Part shown: one piece after another, positions 1 to 8,031 of the stretch
How positions within the stretch are numbered: position 1 is the first letter of the stretch
How the letters are laid out: each line of letters begins with the position of its first letter
Source: Delta-02 sp964513565
GTDB taxonomy: Bacteria > Desulfobacterota > Syntrophorhabdia > Syntrophorhabdales > Syntrophorhabdaceae
Assembly: GCA_964513565.1 (NCBI GenBank)
Contig: CAZENE010000003.1
Coordinates: forward strand, 1 to 64,000
Length of the DNA stretch: 64,000 nucleotides
Direction of reading: 5' to 3'
The notes under the pieces: generated by a model
What the model saw: the letters and a program-made list of their open reading frames with translations, nothing else
Database searches by the model: none
Told to the model about the DNA's origin: nothing
Program-made: the position numbers and the translations under genes

Positions 1-71
1 ACGCTATGGGGTGCACTATGTTTTTGCTTGCTGACACAAAATACTTGACGTTACCTCGACGAGCCATCATT

Positions 72-139
72 GTAAGTCGCTAGCAATCGAAAATGCATAA
101 AATGTCGAATAAGTGCGGTTTCTGCACTTTACGGCTTAC
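72..139. repeat. weak hairpin below the MarC gene
   Basis: GTAAGTCG at 72-79 can pair with CGGCTTAC at 132-139 (one G-U). Inside it AAGTGC at 111-116 pairs with GCACTT at 124-129. It lies just past the stop codon of the minus-strand MarC gene. No T-run follows on the minus strand, so it is not a convincing intrinsic terminator; the right part resembles the heptamer hairpins elsewhere in the window. The first 70 bases hold nothing I recognise. Confidence 0.25.
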
Positions 140-149
140 GACTAAAGGT

Positions 150-719
150 TTAGAATCCCTGGATTCCTCTGCGAATGAACATAATAGCTATTGAGGCGAC
201 GATGAGTCCCATGACCTTGGAAAGGGCTTCAATGACCCTGGCGCCGAGGAGCCTGAGAATAAGCCCAGAAAAATGCAGGATGAACCAGCAAATGACGATA
301 TTCAGGACCAGCGATATTATGTAGTAATACGCCGGATACTGCTTCCAGATTATGATTGAGGTTGCAAGGACGGCGGGCCCCGCGAGCAGGGGAATTCCAA
401 GAGGCACTATCCCGATCAATTCGGTTCCTTCCTCTTTGCTGCGGCTTGCGATCAGGTCTTTCAGCGCCGTAATAAATATTACGATACCCCCTGCAATAAG
501 GAAATCTTGCATCGATATACCGAGATATGTCATCACGCGGTTTCCGACAATGACGAAAACGAGTGATATGATAAATGCGGTGAACAGTGAATCGCGAAGG
601 AGTCTGGAGCGTTGCTTGTCATCCATCGACATTGTAAACTTAATATAAAGTGGCAGGAGTCCGAGGGCGTCAAAAGCCACAAAGAGTGGGATGAAAGCCA
701 TCAAAAATGTCTCGGTCAT
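150..719 (-). CDS. MarC-family integral membrane protein
   Basis: This 189-residue, very hydrophobic protein has about six predicted membrane helices and matches the MarC/UPF0056 family in its N-terminal pattern (FIPLFVAFDALGLLPLY) and in the mid-protein GIPLLAGPAVLATSI segment. The family sits in the inner membrane; its substrate is not established, and the old link to multiple antibiotic resistance is not supported. I place the start at the ATG at 719, which overlaps the stop codon of the upstream gene (ATGA) and follows an AAAGGG ribosome site. A GTG at 731 is the alternative and would overlap the upstream gene more. It is the last gene of a four-gene minus-strand operon. Confidence 0.85.
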   Translation of the reverse strand: MTETFLMAFIPLFVAFDALGLLPLYIKFTMSMDDKQRSRLLRDSLFTAFIISLVFVIVGNRVMTYLGISMQDFLIAGGIVIFITALKDLIASRSKEEGTELIGIVPLGIPLLAGPAVLATSIIIWKQYPAYYYIISLVLNIVICWFILHFSGLILRLLGARVIEALSKVMGLIVASIAIMFIRRGIQGF

Positions 720-913
720 TGCCCTTTCCACCCCTCGACGTATATCCTGCAGTTCTCGGATACCGCTCCATCAAGGCCGACCTCGTTACCCCACTTGTCG
801 AATATTCTTTTACCGGCGTCAATTTCCTCAAGAAGCCCGGCCCCTGTAAGCGCGTGGCGCACGGTCATACCTGGTGCCAGGTGGATCTCGGTATTGTTCA
901 CAAATACTTTCAT
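716..913 (-). CDS. small beta-grasp-like protein of unknown function
   Basis: This 65-residue protein has an N-terminal pattern (MKVFVNNTEIHLAPGMTVRHAL) with the alternating strand-turn-strand-helix layout of ubiquitin-like or beta-grasp proteins such as ThiS, MoaD or 2Fe-2S ferredoxin N-termini. It lacks a C-terminal Gly-Gly and cysteines, so a sulfur-carrier or iron-sulfur role is not supported. It sits 22 nt after the 5'-nucleotidase-like gene and overlaps the MarC start by 4 nt, so it is co-transcribed with both. The fold assignment is my inference from the pattern; the function is unknown. Confidence 0.6.
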   Translation of the reverse strand: MKVFVNNTEIHLAPGMTVRHALTGAGLLEEIDAGKRIFDKWGNEVGLDGAVSENCRIYVEGWKGQ

Positions 914-935
914 GTACTTTTTATAATATAATACC

Positions 936-2483
936 TTATAGATTCTCCGCCCGTATCCTCCCCTCGACGGCAGAATTTATCTTTTTTTCCTTTGACACCT
1001 CGAGCACAACGACGTCTCTGAGCCACCTGCCAGCATCATTGTATACAATGTTGCTGCTTTTTATCGTTCCGCCGAGGATCTCGAAATCCGCCCCTTGCCG
1101 TATTGCCTCACGAAATACCTGGTATCCATCTCCCCCGGCTGCCAGAAAGTCGTTTGTAGCGACCGTATACTGCCGCGAAAGTTCGAGCGGTTCTCCGGCA
1201 ATTGTAATGGACCCGATACGTTTGCCCGTCTCGCCCGTCGGCGAATATGTACAAAAGATCCCCGACACCTGGGGGAAGCGCCCTTCTTTTGCCGCGATGC
1301 CGGACAGGCCGTACTCCAGGGCATCCTTTATCTGCTGCCCAGTCAAGCGAATAGCAATGATGTAATTGTTGAACGGGAGGACGGAATAGATATTGCCGAC
1401 CGTGACGGGCCCCTTCACAATGCTCGTTCGAAGGCCCCCGCCATTGATTATCGCCGCGTCAGCCCCCGACTCTTTCCTCATTATATCCGCGACAAAATTG
1501 CCGAGGTTTGATTCCGTGCTTCGCGCTTTTTCGGCACTGAGGTCGACCATTGCCTCTCCGATGACCCTGTCCATCGATTTTCTGACCTGGTTGGCATAAT
1601 TCTCAACAATAGCAGCTACCTTTTCGTCTTTTTTGACCGAGGCAGGGACTATATCCTCGAGCCTGTCAGAAACGGAAGTGATCCTGCCGGATTCTATTGT
1701 CAGGTCAAGGACCCCAAGCACGAGGGCATGCTCCCATGCCTGCACGATGATTGTCTCTCCTACTCTAATTTCTTTCACTGCCTTTGTATGTGAATGTCCT
1801 CCAACGATCACGTCTATGCCCTTGACCGCGCTCCCGAGAGCCATGTCTGCATTGTACCCGATGTGAGAGAGGACGACGATAAGGTGTACTTTACCCTTCA
1901 ATTCGGCCACATATCGCTCTACTGTTCTCGTCACGGGTAAAAATTGGAGGCCTGTAACATTCGAAGGATTCGTCGCCGTAGGCGTCTCTTCCGTCACAAC
2001 CCCGATAATTCCGATCTTTAGCCCGTCCACCTCCCGTATCACATAGGGCTTAATGGGATCAAAACCTGTCACGTTCGCACCGAGTACGGGGAATGAAGCC
2101 TCCTGGATCCTCCTTGCGAGAGTGGCTTTTCCAAAATCGAATTCATGGTTCCCGACAACCATGGCATCGAAGCCCATTGCATTCATAACGTCTATCGATG
2201 ATTTGCCCGCAAAAAGATTCGCCCAGGTGTCTCCCTGGATCATATCGCCGGCCGCCAAGAGGAGAGAAGGCTTTTCCTTCCGGAGTTCAGCGGCACGATG
2301 GGCCAGGTGAGCGATTCCGCCCTGAAGCTCATCGGAACCTATCCTCTTGTGGCTTTCAGCGAACCCGTGGAAATCGTTGACGTAGAGTATTCTTAACTCT
2401 GCGGCGCCGCACGGCATGACCAAAAGCATCAGGATAACGAGTGATGTTAGAAGAAGCGTGAAGAATTTCTCAGGGTGTTTCAT
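936..2483 (-). CDS. exported 5'-nucleotidase / UshA-like metallophosphoesterase
   Basis: The 515-residue protein begins with a signal peptide (hydrophobic residues about 7-24, likely cleavage near CGA-AE). A calcineurin-like metallophosphatase domain follows: NDFHG at 36-40, AAGD ending at D80, GNHEFD at 111-116, SHIGYN near 206-211 and GGHSH at 228-232. The C-terminal 5'-nucleotidase substrate domain carries the signature NGGGLR at 347-352. It probably hydrolyses nucleotides or 2',3'-cyclic nucleotides in the periplasm, feeding phosphate and nucleoside uptake. The start at 2483 has a GGGGGA ribosome site and opens directly onto the signal peptide; an upstream in-frame ATG at 2531 would bury it. 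It overlaps the end of the upstream aminotransferase-like gene by 14 nt. Confidence 0.9.
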   Translation of the reverse strand: MKHPEKFFTLLLTSLVILMLLVMPCGAAELRILYVNDFHGFAESHKRIGSDELQGGIAHLAHRAAELRKEKPSLLLAAGDMIQGDTWANLFAGKSSIDVMNAMGFDAMVVGNHEFDFGKATLARRIQEASFPVLGANVTGFDPIKPYVIREVDGLKIGIIGVVTEETPTATNPSNVTGLQFLPVTRTVERYVAELKGKVHLIVVLSHIGYNADMALGSAVKGIDVIVGGHSHTKAVKEIRVGETIIVQAWEHALVLGVLDLTIESGRITSVSDRLEDIVPASVKKDEKVAAIVENYANQVRKSMDRVIGEAMVDLSAEKARSTESNLGNFVADIMRKESGADAAIINGGGLRTSIVKGPVTVGNIYSVLPFNNYIIAIRLTGQQIKDALEYGLSGIAAKEGRFPQVSGIFCTYSPTGETGKRIGSITIAGEPLELSRQYTVATNDFLAAGGDGYQVFREAIRQGADFEILGGTIKSSNIVYNDAGRWLRDVVVLEVSKEKKINSAVEGRIRAENL

Positions 2484-3522
2484 CGGTTCGTTCCCCCATA
2501 ATATTTTTGAGAGTTTTAAGGTAGCGAGCATTCCATTTATGGTTCTTGACCGGCAAGAGGAGACAACCGGATATTATATCCACCAGGATGTTGTACCGGG
2601 AAAACCTGTCGAACCCTTTTGACGGCGGATGCAAGAATTTTATAACGAAGGAGCCGCATTGAGTCATGTAAAAGGAGATCCCCGGTATTTTATTTAATCT
2701 TTCTTCAATGAAAGCCTGTTCACCGGATAAGTATGTACGCGTTTTTCGGGAATAGGCCTTATCACGGACCGATGCGGCCGCTGCCGCATCCGCAAGGGCG
2801 GAAGGCGGGGTGATGGGGCAACTTCGCCTTATCGCGGCAACGCTCGCTTTTTCACCGATGCAATACGCAACCGGCAACCCTTGAAGCGCATAATATTCGG
2901 TCAACGAGGAAACGATAAGACAGTGAGGATGCCCTGCGATATCGCCCGCCACTGAATCAGCCGGCGTATATTGCCTGAGGGTCTCGTCGATAATAAGGAT
3001 CATGCCCGTGTCTTCAGCCAGGGCGATCATTTCGCGAATATCATCGCGAGTCAGGGACTGCCCGGATATGAACGACGGATAAGAAATGAGGGCCGCGCCG
3101 CATCCCTTAACTTTTTGCTCCCAGAGTTCCCTGTCAAGGTGAAAACGCCCCTTTTGTTCGAGATCAAGGAATTGAAAATTGACCGGGCCCTCCATGATGA
3201 TGCGGTAATATGCGGGATAAGGACGACAGCACAGAGGGGCCCCGGCAACGGACCGCATGATAGCGGTGAACAGTGCATCAAAACTACAAGCCGTCAGGAT
3301 GTTTTCCTCCGGCACATCGTACATCCGGGCCAACGCCCGCACGAGGTGCCCGTCCCCGTCAGCGGCGGGCCTGTCGATCGTTTTGATGCCCTTCCTGATC
3401 GCACCTCCGGCCCGGGAGGAACACCCGAGGGGATTAGTGTTGCTCACGAAGTCCATGACCCTGCGTACGGATATCTTTTGCTGCGCGGCCAGATCGTGTA
3501 CGGTGGGGATCTTTCTTTTCAT
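2470..3522 (-). CDS. fold-type I aminotransferase-like protein (HisC/CobD-like), catalytic Lys replaced by Glu
   Basis: This 350-residue protein follows the histidinol-phosphate aminotransferase/CobD pattern: an N-terminal NTNPLG motif, the cofactor-binding Asp in IIDETLRQYTP, and the region that normally carries the PLP lysine (family form S-x-T-K-x-Y-A). Here that region reads SSLTEYYALQG, so the expected lysine is Glu209, encoded by GAA at 2896-2898. One base change from AAA or AAG would explain it. The reading frame is otherwise intact, so this is either a pseudo-enzyme or a very recent loss. It is the first gene of the operon with the 5'-nucleotidase, the beta-grasp-like protein and MarC. 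Its substrate cannot be told. Confidence 0.75.
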   Translation of the reverse strand: MKRKIPTVHDLAAQQKISVRRVMDFVSNTNPLGCSSRAGGAIRKGIKTIDRPAADGDGHLVRALARMYDVPEENILTACSFDALFTAIMRSVAGAPLCCRPYPAYYRIIMEGPVNFQFLDLEQKGRFHLDRELWEQKVKGCGAALISYPSFISGQSLTRDDIREMIALAEDTGMILIIDETLRQYTPADSVAGDIAGHPHCLIVSSLTEYYALQGLPVAYCIGEKASVAAIRRSCPITPPSALADAAAAASVRDKAYSRKTRTYLSGEQAFIEERLNKIPGISFYMTQCGSFVIKFLHPPSKGFDRFSRYNILVDIISGCLLLPVKNHKWNARYLKTLKNIMGERTDETP

Positions 3523-3665
3523 GGATCGAGAATGTTATATCACGAAAGGGGCGAAAAACCTATATGTCCTGTAAAGTCCTGACCGGTTTTCTTTTGAAGT
3601 TTTACAGCCGAAGACAATATTTTTTTGGGCGGGGGCGATCACCGGAAAAACGAATGGGAATCTGA

Positions 3666-3671
3666 TATAAT
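3666..3671 (+). promoter_or_regulatory. perfect TATAAT -10 box 7 nt before a start codon
   Basis: TATAAT lies 7 nt upstream of the HAD gene ATG at 3679, and I see no ribosome-binding site in between. If the box is used, transcription would begin at about 3678, giving a leaderless message. The -35 region is poor, so this is tentative. Confidence 0.35.
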
Positions 3672-3678
3672 AAAGCCG

Positions 3679-4314
3679 ATGAAAAAAGTTATCTCATTTG
3701 ATCTCGACGGAACGCTTGTTGATGCCCGGTACGGTGATATGGTCTGGAACCACGGGATACCCGCCGAATACGCAAAGATATGCGGGCTAACATTCGATGA
3801 TTCGCGCAGGTTCGTGCGCGCCCAGTATGAATCCGTCGGGGATTGCGACATCCTGTGGTACGAGATCGGCCACTGGCTAAACCGGCTCTCTCTCAATATC
3901 AAGGCCGATGAATTACTCGCCAGATATGAATCTTACATAAATCTTATGCCGGATGCAGCAGAAGTACTTCGGGCTCTTCATAACCGGTATATCCTTGTCA
4001 TTGCCTCAAATGCGGCAAGGATCTTTGTCGAGAAAGAACTTGGTCATACGGGGCTTGCAGGTTTATTCTCCCGCATCGTTTCCGCAACCACCGATTATGG
4101 GATGATCAAAAAAGAACGGGGTTTTTTCCGGAAGCTTTGTGCCGAATTGGGTGTTTCGTTCGAGGAAATGGTCCATGTCGGCGATCACCCGGTCTTCGAT
4201 CACGACGTCCCTTCCGGGCTCGGCATAGAGTCCTATCACATAAACGGGCAGTGCGGCGCCGTTGGCGAAAGAAGGACCATCTCAGGCCTGAAAGACCTTC
4301 TCGAGGTACTCTAA
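3679..4314 (+). CDS. HAD-superfamily hydrolase
   Basis: This 211-residue protein has the haloacid dehalogenase motifs: motif I SFDLDGTLVD at the N-terminus (nucleophile and acid/base Asp), motif II VIASNA, the motif III lysine in GMIKKE, and motif IV VGDHPVFDHD. It is probably a phosphatase of small phosphorylated metabolites; substrate unknown. The ATG at 3679 is preferred because the DxDGT motif then begins eight residues in, as usual for the family; the upstream in-frame extension adds 18 unconserved residues. It is followed without a gap by the zinc-ribbon gene. Confidence 0.85.
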   Translation: MKKVISFDLDGTLVDARYGDMVWNHGIPAEYAKICGLTFDDSRRFVRAQYESVGDCDILWYEIGHWLNRLSLNIKADELLARYESYINLMPDAAEVLRALHNRYILVIASNAARIFVEKELGHTGLAGLFSRIVSATTDYGMIKKERGFFRKLCAELGVSFEEMVHVGDHPVFDHDVPSGLGIESYHINGQCGAVGERRTISGLKDLLEVL

Positions 4315-4587
4315 GTGAAATGCAACAAATGCGGGACCGAGGTAGAAAACGACAGGATATCATTTCGCGATGAATGTCCGGTCTGTCATGAGGACCTCCA
4401 TACATGCATAAACTGTATTTTTTACGACACCGGCAAATCGAATTCATGCAGGGAGGACAAGGCCGAGTTCGTCAAAGAGAAAGACCGTGCCAATTTTTGC
4501 GAATACTTTCGCTTCGCCGCGCGGAAAGCCCAGTTTTCCGCGAAAGAAGAAGCCGAGCAACGGTGGCGGGAATTATTTAAAAAATAG
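4315..4587 (+). CDS. small protein with two zinc-binding cysteine clusters
   Basis: The 90-residue protein starts at a GTG directly after the HAD stop codon (TAA GTG). Cys3, Cys6, Cys21 and Cys24 form a classic zinc ribbon, and Cys31, Cys34, Cys45 and Cys62 could form a second metal site. The C-terminal third is charged and helical (EEAEQRWRELF). The direct junction implies translational coupling to the HAD hydrolase. It resembles small zinc-ribbon proteins of unknown role, and I infer protein or nucleic-acid binding only from the ribbon. Confidence 0.7.
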   Translation: MKCNKCGTEVENDRISFRDECPVCHEDLHTCINCIFYDTGKSNSCREDKAEFVKEKDRANFCEYFRFAARKAQFSAKEEAEQRWRELFKK

Positions 4588-4712
4588 TTCTATGTTCTGC
4601 GTTAAAAACCCACAATTTTCAAAGAAGAGTCTGAAAAAACCTTTGACTTGAACAAGGGAATATCCTTGGGTTGTTAACGTAAAACGTAAAACGTAAAACG
4701 TAAAACGTAAAA
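4586..4712. repeat. heptamer inverted repeat between convergent genes (locus B)
   Basis: The right arm (about 4676-4712) is five tandem copies of CGTAAAA. The left arm (about 4586-4605) reads AGTTCTATGTTCTGCGTT, which pairs with the right arm apart from a few transitions, partly G-U wobbles. The two arms begin at the stop codons of the two converging genes, so the element fills the whole gap and may act as a bidirectional terminator. It is one of a family in this window. Confidence 0.7.
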
Positions 4713-4958
4713 CTATTCTTCCCTGCGTCTCGTAAAAATGATCCTGTACCGTGCCGGGTCAGCGTCGTAACAGGCGGTACATTCTTTGTCGTTGCACGAT
4801 CTTCCGCACTCTTCCGCCATTTCTTCTTTTGTGGGAAGGGGTTCGAGGAGCACCTCAAAACCGATCTCCCGGTACATGTCGGCCATCTCGGACAGTCGCG
4901 GCTCCGAGGCGATGAATCTTTTCTCCCAACCGGCCTTTGCGAGTTCTTCTTCGCGCAT
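4713..4958 (-). CDS. small Cys-rich protein, unknown function
   Basis: The 81-residue acidic protein has four cysteines (51, 55, 60 and 63) in a C-x3-C-x4-C-x2-C arrangement that could bind zinc or an iron-sulfur cluster. The N-terminal half looks helical with a GFEVLLEPLP strand segment. The start is the ATG at 4958, which overlaps the upstream stop codon (TAATG). A longer in-frame reading from 5030 would sit entirely inside the upstream gene and is rejected. It is translationally coupled to the UDP-sugar decarboxylase, but no functional link is obvious. Confidence 0.6.
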   Translation of the reverse strand: MREEELAKAGWEKRFIASEPRLSEMADMYREIGFEVLLEPLPTKEEMAEECGRSCNDKECTACYDADPARYRIIFTRRREE

Positions 4959-5965
4959 TATCGCGCTTCCTCCTGGAAATACTGTATTGTTTTTTTCAGG
5001 CCCTGGCCAAGTTCTATCACGGGGTGCCACTTAAGCAATCTCCTGGCAAGGGAGATATCAGGGCAACGCTGCCGGGGGTCGTCTTCGGGCAGCCTGTCAT
5101 GGATGATAACGGATGAGGACCCGGTTAAATCGATAATTGTCCGTGCGATATCGGCAATGGATATTTCGTCGGGATTACCGAGATTGACAGGGCCCGGAAC
5201 ACCAGATAAGACCGGTGCCGTGTAGTCATCGGGTTTTTTCCCGCTGCCTGTCTCGCAGTCCATGAACCGTATCATTGCCTCGATCATATCATCTATGTAA
5301 GTAAATGACCGCGTCTGGGAACCGTCCCCGTAGATGGTCACCGGTTTTCCTGCGAGTGCCTGGATTATGAAATTGCTTACGACGCGCCCGTCGTCCGGCT
5401 GCATTCTTGGCCCGTAAGTATTGAAGATCCGGGCGACCTTGATATCGACCATGTTTTGCCGCATGTAATCGAAAAACAGGGTTTCCGCTACGCGCTTTCC
5501 CTCGTCATAGCAGCTGCGCTTTCCTATCGGATTGACGTTTCCCCGGTAATCCTCCCTTTGGGGATGAAGCTCGGGGTCACCGTAGACCTCGCTCGTCGAG
5601 GCCTGGAAGACGCGTGCGCGGACCCTCTTCGCAAGACCCAGGATATTGAGGGCGCCAAGCACGTTCACCTTTATCGTTTTTACCGGGTTGTACTGGTAAT
5701 GGATCGGGCTTGCGGGGCACGCGAGATTGAATATCCAGTCCACCTCGAGATGAATAGGTTGCGTGATGTCATGACGGATCATTTCAAACCGGGGAGAGCC
5801 CAGGAGATGCTGGATGTTCCTCTTTGTCCCGGTAAAGAAATTGTCGAGGCAGATCACATCGTGGCCGTCTTCATGAAGGCGCTCGCATAAATGCGAACCG
5901 ATGAAACCAGCGCCCCCGGTTACGAGTATCTTTTTTGGAATATAGTATGAAGAATAGGTGTACAT
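4958..5965 (-). CDS. UDP-glucuronate decarboxylase (UDP-xylose synthase-like), SDR family
   Basis: This 335-residue extended short-chain dehydrogenase has the NAD-binding glycine motif GGAGFIGSHL at about residue 17, the catalytic Tyr-x3-Lys in SCYDEGKR, and the family's ARIFNTYGPRM segment. The combination SCYDEGKR with NLACPASPIHYQ is characteristic of the UXS group, which oxidises and decarboxylates UDP-glucuronate to UDP-xylose in the cytosol for surface polysaccharides. A dTDP-glucose dehydratase or UDP-glucose epimerase is less likely. The start at 5965 lacks a strong ribosome site but gives the normal short lead before the glycine motif. Confidence 0.85.
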   Translation of the reverse strand: MYTYSSYYIPKKILVTGGAGFIGSHLCERLHEDGHDVICLDNFFTGTKRNIQHLLGSPRFEMIRHDITQPIHLEVDWIFNLACPASPIHYQYNPVKTIKVNVLGALNILGLAKRVRARVFQASTSEVYGDPELHPQREDYRGNVNPIGKRSCYDEGKRVAETLFFDYMRQNMVDIKVARIFNTYGPRMQPDDGRVVSNFIIQALAGKPVTIYGDGSQTRSFTYIDDMIEAMIRFMDCETGSGKKPDDYTAPVLSGVPGPVNLGNPDEISIADIARTIIDLTGSSSVIIHDRLPEDDPRQRCPDISLARRLLKWHPVIELGQGLKKTIQYFQEEAR

Positions 5966-6018
5966 ATTCGCCCGGTATGTTGGAAGTCAGGCTTCTTTAT
6001 TCTGTTTTTAACCTCCGG

Positions 6019-6048
6019 TTGAGCCAAAGTCAATAAAAATGCTAGTAT
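6019..6048 (+). promoter_or_regulatory. candidate sigma-70 promoter for the rimP-nusA-infB operon
   Basis: TTGAGC (6019-6024) and TAGTAT (6043-6048) are spaced 18 nt apart. Each matches consensus at four of six positions. The gap upstream of rimP is the only long one in front of this operon, so a promoter is expected here. Confidence 0.35.
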
Positions 6049-6092
6049 TTACCATTGCATTCTCACGTAAATTATGATAAAAAATATACGTC

Positions 6093-6120
6093 AAGTGGGT
6101 TCCGCCCGCTTTTTTAATTT
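6093..6120 (+). terminator. intrinsic-terminator-like hairpin in the rimP leader
   Basis: AAGTGGG (6093-6099) pairs with CCCGCTT (6105-6111), one G-U, over a 5-nt loop, followed by TTTTTAATTTTT. It ends about 10 nt before the rimP start, downstream of the candidate promoter, so it looks like a leader terminator or attenuator rather than the end of another gene; the next gene upstream is on the opposite strand. Confidence 0.6.
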
Positions 6121-6129
6121 TTAGCCAGG

Positions 6130-6600
6130 ATGATATCCGCCACGGAAGCCATAGAAAAGATAGAGGCCCTAGTTGCACCGATACTTGAAGAACGCCTGCT
6201 GGAGCTGGTTGAGGTAGAATTTCGCCTTTCGGGCAAACGTTGGCTTCTGCGCATTTTTATTGACAAGGAAGGTGGGGTCATGATCGACGATTGCGAATAT
6301 GTCAGCCGGGAATTAAGCAGGCTTCTCGACGTCGAAGATCCGATAGATCATGCTTATACCCTGGAGGTTTCTTCGCCGGGGCTAACACGGGCATTGAAAA
6401 AGCTCGCGGACTTCGCCCGGTACAAGGGCAGGAAATGCCGGGTCATTACCAGCCAGGAAGTTGAAGGCAAGCATGAATTCGTCGGGAGGATCGTCGATAC
6501 AGCCGGTGAAAACGTCCTGATACAGGAAAAAATAGATATGTTTACAATCCCGATATGTGCTATAAAAAAGGCACATTTGGAGTTTGATATTGAGGAGTAA
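6130..6600 (+). CDS. rimP: ribosome maturation factor RimP
   Basis: The 156-residue protein has the RimP N-terminal alpha/beta domain (residues 1-80; RIFIDKEGGVMIDDCEYVSR is the family signature) and a C-terminal SH3-like domain beginning about residue 85 (VSSPGLTRALK is the conserved linker). RimP helps assemble the 30S subunit. It is the first gene of the rimP-nusA-infB operon, with nusA 2 nt downstream. The ATG at 6130 follows a weak CCAGG site and the terminator-like hairpin, so expression may depend on read-through. Confidence 0.95.
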   Translation: MISATEAIEKIEALVAPILEERLLELVEVEFRLSGKRWLLRIFIDKEGGVMIDDCEYVSRELSRLLDVEDPIDHAYTLEVSSPGLTRALKKLADFARYKGRKCRVITSQEVEGKHEFVGRIVDTAGENVLIQEKIDMFTIPICAIKKAHLEFDIEE

Positions 6601-6602
6601 CG

Positions 6603-8003
6603 ATGTATTTTGATCTCAATTACGTAATCGAGCAGGTGGGAAAAGAAAAAGGCATCCCGAAAGAGACGATAATCGAGGCTCTCGAAGAGGCCATACTGTC
6701 TGCATCGAAAAAAAAATACGGCAGTCATCTCGATCTTGAGGCCCATTACAACGAGGAACTGGGGGAGATCGAGGTGTTCCAGTTCAAGACCGTTGTGGAA
6801 GAGGTCAACGAGCCGGACATGGAGGTCGTCGAAGAAGAGGCGAAAAAACAGGACCCCGAGTGCATGATCGGCGATGCGATAGGCATCAAGCTCGACACGT
6901 CCTCGCTCGGTCGCATTGCCGCCCAGACTGCCAAGCAGATCATTATACAGAAGGTACGGAACGCGGAAAGCGATGTCATTTACAACGAGTTCAAAGGAAA
7001 GAAGGGTGAGATCATAACGGGCGTCATACAGAGGGTTGAAAAGAACCACTACATTATCAACCTCGGCAGGACCGAAGCGCTGATGCCGTTCAAGGAAGTC
7101 ATACCGGGCGAGACCTTTCGTCAAAGGGAGCGAGTGAAAGGACTTATACTCGATGTCGAGAAAGGACAAAAAGGGTGTATGATCCTTATGTCAAGGACGC
7201 ATCCGGGCTTCCTTACAAAATTATTCGAGCTCGAGGTTCCCGAAATACAGGAGGGGATCATTAAGGTCATAGGGGCCGCACGGGAGCCGGGCGAACGGGC
7301 CAAGATCTCCGTATATAGCGAAGATCCCGATATCGATCCGATCGGGGCATGTGTCGGTGTAAAGGGCTCGCGGGTCCAGAGCATCGTCCAGGAGCTCAGG
7401 GGCGAGAAAATAGATATCATACCCTACAGCAAGGACATAGCGAAATTTGTCTGCAATACACTGGCGCCAGCAAGGGTATCAAAGGTTTATATCAACGAAG
7501 AAGAACATTCGATGGAGGTCATTGTCAATGACGACCAGCTTTCCCTTGCCATAGGCAAGAAAGGCCAGAACGTCAGGCTGGCCTCCAAGCTGACAAGCTG
7601 GAAGATCGATATCAGCAGCGAATCCGAGGTTGAGAAGACATCCAAGAAAATAATCGACGAACTCATTGAAAATCTTAAGGTGAGCGAGATACTCGCGCGT
7701 ATACTTCATGACGAATACCTCCGTGATCCAAAGGATATTGCGAAGCTTACGCCGGAAGAGATGAATAAGATAACGAGCATCTCGATAGAAGATTGCCGGC
7801 GGATAATCGAAGAAGCACGGGCGATCATGGCGCAGAAGGCCCGGAAGGCCCAGGAAGATAAAGAAAACGAAAAAAAGAAGAGTGAATTAGAAGCGGCATC
7901 GGAGCCTGAACCAACGGAAGGAGGTAATGAAGGCCGGCTCGAGGAAGAGCGGCGTGAATCAGAGGCTGGAGAGGAAGAGACAAGCGTCTCGTCCGGCGAA
8001 TGA
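6603..8003 (+). CDS. nusA: transcription termination/antitermination factor NusA
   Basis: The 466-residue protein shows the N-terminal RNA-polymerase-binding domain (about 1-125), the S1 domain (about 132-200), two KH domains (GACVGVKGSRVQ near 245 and AIGKKGQNVRLA near 315) and a short helical C-terminal region. The last 50 residues are a very acidic, Lys/Glu-rich tail. It binds elongating polymerase and controls pausing, termination and antitermination. The start at 6603 has a GAGGAG ribosome site overlapping the rimP stop. The tail lacks the full pair of E. coli acidic repeats, which is common outside Gammaproteobacteria. Confidence 0.96.
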   Translation: MYFDLNYVIEQVGKEKGIPKETIIEALEEAILSASKKKYGSHLDLEAHYNEELGEIEVFQFKTVVEEVNEPDMEVVEEEAKKQDPECMIGDAIGIKLDTSSLGRIAAQTAKQIIIQKVRNAESDVIYNEFKGKKGEIITGVIQRVEKNHYIINLGRTEALMPFKEVIPGETFRQRERVKGLILDVEKGQKGCMILMSRTHPGFLTKLFELEVPEIQEGIIKVIGAAREPGERAKISVYSEDPDIDPIGACVGVKGSRVQSIVQELRGEKIDIIPYSKDIAKFVCNTLAPARVSKVYINEEEHSMEVIVNDDQLSLAIGKKGQNVRLASKLTSWKIDISSESEVEKTSKKIIDELIENLKVSEILARILHDEYLRDPKDIAKLTPEEMNKITSISIEDCRRIIEEARAIMAQKARKAQEDKENEKKKSELEAASEPEPTEGGNEGRLEEERRESEAGEEETSVSSGE

Positions 8004-8031
8004 GCCTTAAGGGAGCAAGGAAGGAACAGGA

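Noticed and set aside
3569..3607. CTGTAAA/TTTACAG inverted repeat in the divergent gap
   Set aside because: Only 7 bp with a long loop and no T-run; it lies between divergent starts, so a terminator is not expected.
4676..4712. Possible CRISPR array at the CGTAAAA tandem repeats
   Set aside because: The units are 7 nt with no spacers, and a complementary arm is present; no cas genes are nearby.
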